Assembly (NCBI GenBank): GCA_964035545.1
Contig: OZ037766.1
Location: forward strand, 5,929,722-5,993,721
Length of the DNA: 64,000 bases
Reading direction: 5' to 3'
Source of the DNA: Bugula neritina
Taxonomy: Eukaryota; Bryozoa; Gymnolaemata; Cheilostomatida; Bugulidae
The translations under genes and the position numbers were made by a program. Shown in pieces: positions 35,770-64,000 of the stretch (positions within the stretch are counted from its first letter, which is position 1; each line of letters starts with the position of its first letter). Under the pieces are notes generated by a model. The model saw only the letters and a list, made by a program, of their open reading frames with translations, did not search any database and was not told the origin of the DNA.

Positions 35770-37006
35770 AGTCTCTCTTATGCACATCTGATGAGTAGAT
35801 TTCTTATGCAGCACTGCCATGCATGCATATAGTCATTTTGATGACAGAGTGTTTGAAACAGAAAGTAGTTTATAACTTCTACTAACAGATTATTGCATTA
35901 AAATGCAAATATTTGATCCAAATTATTATTATTTGCTATTTTCTTATAATAGCTTATCATTTTTGCATGACAAGCTAAAATATTGTATACACAGCTGTAG
36001 AGTGAGAAAATTTCTATTCTGCACACTTTATCTAGTAGTTTTTTCATTGCTTTTTTATTCAGAGCCTGTTCACATAACAAAACCTTTGCAAAAGCAGCAG
36101 CTATAATTGAAACCAACCAACGCTGGAGACTGCAATACTTATACAAAGTTTTCTTGGTAGCAAACATTTTAGGAGAATAAAAACATATGTTTTAGTGCAC
36201 TTTTTAAATTATATTTACGAAAAGTATAAAATGTGTTTTTTTGTGAGTAAGTACTTAGTTTACAAGCTTTTCAGCCAATCAAAGTGCATCAGTTCTAAAA
36301 AAATATATTTAGCCGGCTTTAAAAACATACCATATTATCGTATTTTAAGTGTCACCAGTTTTTAAAGGCAGTGGTAGCCAAAAAAGGCCATACTTTTGCA
36401 AAAGCATTTCAATGTTGATAGCCCAAATTTTTGAAGTTATGCCTAAATGAAAAGTGTTGGCTATTATATAATAACTTCATCAAACTTAAGCTGTATTTTT
36501 AGCTAGATTGTAATATTATTTTTATTAGAGAACAGTAGATAAATATTATATCAAATAAAACTATTTTATGCTGCAGTTGTATTAGTTTTTAGAAAAAAAT
36601 TCATTGTTTTTTAAATCCAAGTAAAGTTCATCTTTTTTAGACTTTCATCACTGAAGAAATATATATTATGAAAAATTTTGATTACGTGTAGAGTGTAGAC
36701 TATATAATATCATATGTAGAAATATATCATGTTTAAACTATATATATTATTATATGTATATGCGCGTCCTGGACTGTGTTCAAAATTAAAAGTTATGGCT
36801 GCCAATTCTAAATATAGCATTACAACTCACTAGTTTATTTGAAATCTGCTCAAAAACTCTTTGCAAGCTGTAGTAGATTAACAGAAATAAATACTTGGAG
36901 ATCCCCTAAACTTGTATAGAATGTTCTTTATAGTATGAAGCATATAAAGATCCATGCAAGTGCTGTTGCAAGGCCACAAGTATTTCTGAAGATATACTTG
37001 TGTATA

Positions 37007-38309
37007 GGGGTAAGGGGGGGGCACAACGGTCATAGGGGTACGAAAAGCCGGCCAAATTGTGAGAGAACTTATTGACTTAGAGTTGTGAGTTTTTTTTCAT
37101 AAAAAAATATTCACACAATTATTCAGCCTTTGTAGTTTCAACACTTGCGGAACATACGTGTTGAAAAAGCGAGTAAAAAACTGTTTTTACTTACTTTTTG
37201 TAAATTTTTTAAGATGTCGTTAAAGCTTTATAACTTTTTACACTCAAAGGCAAGAAGAACCCTATATTTTATTAACATTGTTGCCATTGCTTGTCTCTAC
37301 ATTGCTTAACTAATATAACAACAAACTCTAAAATAAATTTTCCTTGAGGCACATTTATTTTCAATTTGGCCACACGGGGCACAATGGGCCACCTGATGAT
37401 TGCACCCTGATCACTGTTATTAGTTTGTTTGCCCAAAAATTAAGTTGAAATGTTACTAAAATCTATATAGATAGAGCCATTTTTGACCTTTTTGTAAAAT
37501 ATCAAAGACATCATGGTAAGACTACAAAACTACAAGTTGAAGCTCCCCTAATATATACATCTGGTGAGGTTAAAGCTTTGCCATTTTATACATAATACAA
37601 ACCACTCTGCTGTTGCTACTTGCTACTAGTAGATAGTCATGATATTCATTATATATTACACCATTGAGGGAATATACTTGTATTTGACTAAAATAAATTG
37701 TGATTTGCTCATTTGCTCTCCCCTCTCCCTTCCGTCCTCCAGTCACAAACCTCAGCCATGCACCATAGCTACAGTTCATAGAAAAAAGTCCACTCGGAAT
37801 TTTGTAGTACATGTTACTAAAGTTTTTTTTGATAAACGTTCCTCTGAGGTGAAAATAACAGAAAATTTTTAGTTCTAAACAGTAATGATAATGGCACTGT
37901 AGAATCGAGTGACGTGCATTTGATTTTGCCTTCCTCTGCTATCCATAGTGGCACAAACTGTACAGCTAAAACATGATTTTTGCTATAGATCTGAAAGAAT
38001 ATTTTTATTTATTTGTAATATTAAATAAATAAAGATCAGATGCAACCAAATCAGCAAAGTTTCAATATATTTATTGTGTCCCACCCAGTGGCCCATTGTA
38101 CCCCGGTACCGGGGCACAATGGGCCAATTTTTTCGTCATGAAAATTTCATTATTCTAAAAGTTGTGAGAGAGATAGAAACAACAAACGGGTACCTGTAAT
38201 AGACAACAGATGCAGCATTAAGACTAGAGATTATTGAACTAGTAACTTAAAAAACAGACGAATGAAAGCAACAAATGCAAAATTCGGCCCGTTGTGCCCC
38301 CATTACCCC
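37007..38309 (+). mobile_element. 1.3-kb TA-flanked DNA transposon with short inverted ends
   Basis: The left end GGGGTAAGGGGGGGGCACAA and the right end, read inward as GGGGTAATGGGGGCACAACG, are inverted repeats of about 22 bp. TA precedes the element; AA follows, where the empty paralogous site at 9,800 reads TA. Internal CACAATGGGCCA motifs recur near 37,380 and 38,115. A degraded frame (37,639-37,872) matches the remnant in gene A. There is no intact transposase, so it is probably non-autonomous or dead. A Tc1/mariner/pogo-type origin is inferred from the TA target. Confidence 0.8.
38089..38126. repeat. 38-bp palindrome inside the DNA transposon
   Basis: The centre is CCCCGG/TACCGGGG with arms extending to TGGCCCATTGT and ACAATGGGCCA. 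One mismatched pair (38,100/38,115) is present. The diverged copy at 3,150-3,190 retains the design, suggesting a transposase-binding or structural element. Confidence 0.8.
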
Positions 38310-38629
38310 AACAGCTCATAGACAAAGTTGCTAAAATTGTATATATTTAGATATAATAACTAAATAAGTTAAATATAATATCGAATATTATGTTGTGATT
38401 ATAATAGTGTGAAATCAAAATACATATATATTAAATCGAATTTGTGATCAATGTAAGCAAATTATCTAATCTATAAAACTATATAAAATGCTTTAGCATA
38501 TTTTTTATAGAAAAAAATAGCAGTTGTGCAAAATAGTTCACAACCGTTTGTAAATAAAACTAAAAATTTACAAAATACGATATAAATATGTTCTATAGAA
38601 GTAATGTGGCCTTCTTCTACAAATATAGT

Positions 38630-57071
<18,442 letters not shown>

Positions 57072-59034
57072 GTCCGTGCTTTGTGGGTGATGTTTAATTT
57101 TGTTTACTAGATGCTCACTGTTGGAGCCTACAGTGCTCAGCGTGGAGATAGAGAGTAAATAAATGTCAATCAACACAGCACTGTTCGCTTGCAGATAGGA
57201 GAACCGATCTATAGCATTATGAACTGAAGTGTCCAATCACAACTTACAATGGATCAGTACGAACAGTTGATTCGCTGCTTTTTGAAAGCTCCGCCGTCTG
57301 CTATTATAAATATTGATAGAAGCAGCACAGAGTTAGTGCTAAGTGCAGTATGTATAGACAAATTTGTCGGAAAGTCGAGCCATAAAGCCACAACCTCAGA
57401 ACTAACGCGCTCAAAAACCACCAGCTCAGGGCTGTTTGTAGCGATTTCTTGCCATAGCGCCATAGTGCTGCAAACGACATGCACGCTCAGCCATGTTTTG
57501 TCATCAACTATTGAATTGGATATTCGTATTGAATTACTATTAGTATTACTATTAGTCAATTGCTGATATTCATTTTCAGATGCATATTGATGCTCATCAA
57601 CTTGAAGTATCATCGTCTATAGGCATAGTGATAGTCTAAATCTGACTGTCGGAGTGATTTTCACTATCAACTTCGAGTATCATAATCAATCGTAATTATA
57701 ATGATAATCAACAAATGCAATCATAGTAAAACTAAAAGTAACTAATACTATTACTATTAGTAAGTTATTAGAATTAGTGAACTAGTAGTTTTGGTAATAC
57801 TAAAACTATATTAGTATTAGTATTACATTTTGATTTACTTTTAGCTTTACTGTAACATTAATGATTAAATTGAATCATTAATGATTAATTATAAATAATT
57901 ATTAATATACTGTTAGTATTATTACTCATACTCATAGTCATTAAATTTACTAATAGCAATACATTATGTCTAACACTTGCAGTAAACTTAATACTAATAG
58001 TAATAGTAATACTTATGGTTATACTAATAGTAATACTAATACTAATAGTTATACTTCTAGTTATACTAATAATAATATAGTAATAGTAAATGTAGTACCT
58101 GTACTCATTCAATAACTATAAGTATACAAGCAAGTTAATAAAAGTAATAATTATCTTTCACAGTCCTAATAATATTAATTAATAGTGATAGTAATACTAA
58201 TAGTTAGAGTGACTAATACTAATAGTATTAGTTATGGTGATAATAAATATAATTATTCTTGAAATTGAGCTTCATTACTGTGATTTTGGTTACCATAGAC
58301 CATCACCATAATGATCATGATGATTTAGATTACAAATAACTATCACTATGACTATCAGTATCACTGACATTAATTTACAGTTACTTGTATTTGTAGTCTT
58401 GTACTTAGTATTATACAGTGATAGATGTACTTATTCATATTTATTATTAATGATGTGTCATCGTGAGATTTTTTTCAGCAAATGCTAATTGTAAATTTCA
58501 ATATAATAACTTTGAAAAATATTATAAGCTTATAGAAACAAAAGCTAATGGTAATTCAAGTTAATTTGTATTTTTATATGACATTATAATTCTGCAAGTG
58601 TACTGTATAGGTAGTAATGATATGATTACTACTATGACTATAATGTTAATAGTTGATGCTTATGGCTATATATTAAATTAAAAATAAATTATAATTGAAT
58701 GTTGCTATAATATATATTAATATTAACATACCGAGTATGCAACTATTTTGGTTTTTGACCGTGAATAAAACTTTAGCAATATCTATGTAAAAAAGATTAC
58801 ATCAAGTTCTGAATGTTATATGTTCTACACTATAATCAGCATAATATACCTGCTTCTTCATTTGCATTTCTTTTTAGAATATGCCATACATAGTAATAAA
58901 TTATAATACATAATATGCCATTTATACATACATAAATTAATAATATTGTAACACTTATCTCATTTTTTACTGTATTTTTCATTATTTCAAGTTTTGCCAG
59001 TATTTTATGTAAAAGTATTTTTTAGCCCTCAAAT
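57072..59034. other. Head-to-head intergenic region between gene C and the CD225-like gene
   Basis: It should contain both promoters. Bases 57,072-57,620 are less AT-rich and open on both strands (57,249-57,566 plus, 57,254-57,613 minus) without a recognisable domain. They may include 5' untranslated sequence of gene C. The rest is low-complexity AT-rich DNA. Confidence 0.5.
57680..58270. repeat. Low-complexity array built on TAATACTAATAG-type units
   Basis: Irregular repetition of ACTAATAGTAAT, AATACTAATAGT and related triplet-like units, read on either strand. It is probably a decayed minisatellite. ORFs rich in Ile, Ser and Thr across it are artefacts. Confidence 0.7.
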
Positions 59035-59861
59035 ATGAATCAGATAAATAGTGACCGTAGAGATCATTCATATAATGTTACACAATCGGTAAGTTTGTTT
59101 TAATTATTCAATACATGCATAGTAAAATCTTTTATTCAGCTTTATGCATAAACCATGAGTTGTTTGTTCTCAATTATTCATATTTTTAAATATATCAAAT
59201 TTAAAACAGCCAAAATCTTGTGGTCACTTGTGAAACTAATATTTTCATTAAAAGCTGTTTCAAAAAGTTAGCTGTCTATCAAAAATTGGTACATTGAGCG
59301 TTGCAGGTAGGAACAAAAGTTTTCAGCTTTCCTAACAATTTTTTTTGCATTATCTTGTAATTTAGTTGGAGAGGTTTCTAAAAATAATACTTTATATTAT
59401 ATTACCTTTCTGTACTAAATAACTTCTCCCTTACCCCACACTGGAACCTTGGATATTCTGAAATATTTCCAAATGCACTTGAATTATTATTCTAGACGCT
59501 TCTTTTGACTGCTGGGTATATATAATCTGTTGAAAACACAAGCATACAATAATATGATTTATTTTTTATCCAGGCACTTGAGCAATCTTCAGAACCAAAT
59601 AATGAAATGTACATTCTTTCAATTTTGGCATCTTTGTTTTGCTGTGTTCCGTGTGGACTGATTGGACTGATGCATGTGATGGCCGCTAGGATAGATTACT
59701 CCAGAGGAAGTTACTCTCTGTCCCAGAAAAAGAACCGACAAGCTAAGTGCTGGACAGGGTGGGCCTGTGGGTTGGGCCTTCTCTCCATCATTATTACCAT
59801 TTCTATAACAGCTACAACGGCAGTCAAGTTGGCCAGAACAGCTAACCTGCCCTATTATTAA
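59035..59861 (+). CDS. CD225/dispanin-family small membrane protein, 113 aa
   Basis: Two exons, 59035-59088 and 59574-59861, joined in phase 0 at good GT/AG sites. The short N-terminus (MNQINSDRRDHSY) is polar. Residues about 31-60 form a membrane or re-entrant segment with a double Cys and Pro-Cys (LFCCVPCGLIGLMHVMAA). A cytosolic loop with SQKKNRQAKCWTGWACG follows, then a second hydrophobic segment (LGLLSIIITISITATTAV) near the C-terminus. This is the CD225 layout of IFITM/dispanin proteins, which sit in plasma or endosomal membranes. Antiviral function cannot be assumed for an invertebrate member. AATAAA at 60,088-60,093 is a likely polyadenylation signal. It lies between the two SLC23 genes and converges with gene D. 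Confidence 0.8.
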
Positions 59862-60476
59862 ACATTTAATATTAGAATACTTCTCTTACAAATGCCTCCA
59901 GAATAGCATATCAGTTCAACAGATTTTTTTTTCTCAATTGACTGCAATCAACTGCATGGTTGATATCATTTGTATACTAATATATTGGTTTTTTTAGTTA
60001 GCAGACTTCCTTTGCTGTGTAATAAATCAACATGTAGCTAACGGTATGTATATGTATGTTTCTTTTTTTGTTAAATTTTGTTTATACAATAAACTGTTCT
60101 AAGGTAATGAGATATTTTGTGATGACTACTTTTGTAAATTATAATTTACTTACAACTGGCAATTAAAATAGAAACATAATATATCTGATAGCACATCTGT
60201 AGTTGTATTATTAATAATATTGAATTTGGTCAAAAGGAATAGTCCACACCGAGCCTTTCTTTCAGATGGCAGTTGATAAAGAATTCATTTATTTCGTCTC
60301 AATTTTATATTTAAAATTATATTAATCGATTATTACAATGATACCAAGCAGTGATATAAAATGTATACAGTAAATATACCATGTAACAAACTTCTATAAA
60401 AAGCTTTAACAATTTTATCAAAACGCTTGACATAAGTTTTAAAAATAAACACAATATCTTGTACAAAAAATGGTTA

Positions 60477-63019
<2,543 letters not shown>

Positions 63020-63052
63020 CTGTATAAGAATTTACTTGGTCTATATAGTATT

Positions 63053-63250
63053 GCAGCCGTGGTCTAGGGATTCAAGCGTTCACTTTGTGAACACGAAGTC
63101 GTGGGTTCGAACCCGACAAAGGCCATTGGTAATGTTAGGAAGAGCATCCAGTCATAATTGCTCATTTAAATAAGTCCTTAGCCCGCTTTAACAAAAAACC
63201 CTTTCTATCAGGGGTTCCTCACAGGGATAATTACTATAAACTTGCATGAG
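63053..63250 (+). mobile_element. tRNA-derived SINE, copy 2
   Basis: A head with GCAGCCGTGGTCTAGGGATT (A-box-like) and a perfect B box GGTTCGAACCC (63,104-63,114) is followed by a body with AGGAAGAGCATCCAGTCATAA and an end CTATAAACTTGCATGAG. The body matches the copy at 6,012-6,217. Acceptor and anticodon stems do not fold into a proper tRNA, so it is a SINE and not a tRNA gene. It lies in a gene D intron. Confidence 0.8.
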
Positions 63251-63665
63251 TTTTTTTTATATAGTATCACATTATCAGTTATACAGTGCTTAACACATAC
63301 TATAATATAATATTAATACTACATAGCCTCATAATACAATGGCAGAGAATTAAAGTAGATTATCGGGCAATACATCCTATAAAAAGTGTTATTTGTGGGA
63401 AACATGTGATTAGAAATCATCACTTTTATACTAGTTGTATAATATATATTTATATAGATGCAGTTTATCAAATAATATAAAATATTGAATGCAATATAAT
63501 AATATTTACAATGAAAGAATTTAACTGCTACTTTCTCGATTATAAGACACATGCAGGCTATCTTGCAAGCTCTAATGTACAAAAAAATCTAAACTGTCTG
63601 GGAGGAAATTTGCTCTATGCGGTTCTATGCTAATCAGTACCATTGAACTTAAAGTTTCAGTTCAG

Positions 63666-63795
63666 TTCAGTAAAGTACCCACAGTTAGCTTGTTTTTAAA
63701 GTAACATGTTTAAAGCCTAAAGGCAGTACTAGTACTGCCTTTAGGCTTTAAACATGTTACTTTAAAAACAAGCTAACTGTGGGTACTTTACTGAA
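63666..63795. repeat. Perfect 130-bp palindrome without spacer
   Basis: The centre is ACT/AGT at 63,730/63,731. All 65 bases of each arm pair exactly; pairing breaks at 63,665/63,796. It lies in the gene D intron that continues off the right edge. No coding or TE signature is recognised. Confidence 0.95.
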
Positions 63796-64000
63796 TTAAA
63801 AGACTCAACAATTGTTACATTTTAATACGAAACTACTTTTTGCTTTTTTTCAAACTAAGGAACAGATTATTTAAATTTTTTTTCCTATTTCTCTCAGCAC
63901 AAATGTTTGTTATAATAAAAAATTACGAAATAAACCTAACGAGAATCACAATTACATGAAGGTTTTGGAGTCATCTGACTTATTTAACTGAGATAGGTGG
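63796..64000. other. Right-edge intronic sequence
   Basis: AT-rich. No exon of gene D can be identified before the window ends. Confidence 0.4.

Larger units (their letters stand above)
35770..38485. repeat. 3' flank of gene B, duplicated copy of 8,577-10,100
   Basis: AT-rich sequence collinear with the gene A flank, interrupted at 37,007-38,309 by a DNA transposon. Homology ends about 150 bp before the 3' end of the convergent gene C, which limits how far the tandem duplication extended. No gene is seen. Confidence 0.75.

Noticed and set aside
57249-57613. A separate small gene upstream of gene C
   Set aside because: ORFs open on both strands, no domain and no splice partners found. More likely promoter or 5' untranslated sequence.
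63053-63125. A functional tRNA gene
   Set aside because: The B box is perfect, but acceptor and anticodon stems do not pair properly, and the sequence continues into a SINE body shared with 6,012-6,217.

Overview
The window is eukaryotic, from an invertebrate animal: AT-rich DNA, genes split into short exons with GT/AG introns of conserved phase, animal gene families and many transposable elements. I cannot name the species.

Left half (1-38,500), plus strand: two tandem paralogs of a RING-finger protein that also carries a chain of small beta-barrel-like modules resembling the repeats of Mind bomb ubiquitin ligases. Gene A (420-8,576) has lost its 5' exons off the left edge. Gene B (13,589-35,769) is complete, with 16 coding exons and 1,010 residues. 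The duplicated block includes introns and about 1.5-2.7 kb of 3' flank. The copies carry different insertions. Gene A has a TA-flanked DNA transposon with a LINE inside it and a tRNA-derived SINE. Gene B has a Penelope-like complex, a 351-bp MITE, decayed SINE-like sequence and a complete, very young Ty3/gypsy element with identical LTRs. A TA-flanked DNA transposon lies just downstream of gene B, and the homologous position behind gene A is empty.

The gypsy element (26,797-34,784) encodes Gag, Pol in the -1 frame and a third protein with zinc-finger and coiled-coil features. A slippery heptamer followed by a hairpin sits at the gag end. Its U3 is packed with nested palindromes.

Right half (38,630-64,000): two paralogous SLC23 (nucleobase-ascorbate transporter) genes on the minus strand. 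Gene C is complete (15 coding exons, 619 residues). Gene D shows only its last five exons. A small two-exon CD225/dispanin-like membrane protein gene lies between them on the plus strand. Gene C holds an uninterrupted 1,450-bp (GT)n tract in its last intron and a 3.6-kb fold-back element in intron 2. Gene D holds a 320-bp (CA)n tract and a SINE. A perfect 130-bp palindrome lies close to the right edge.
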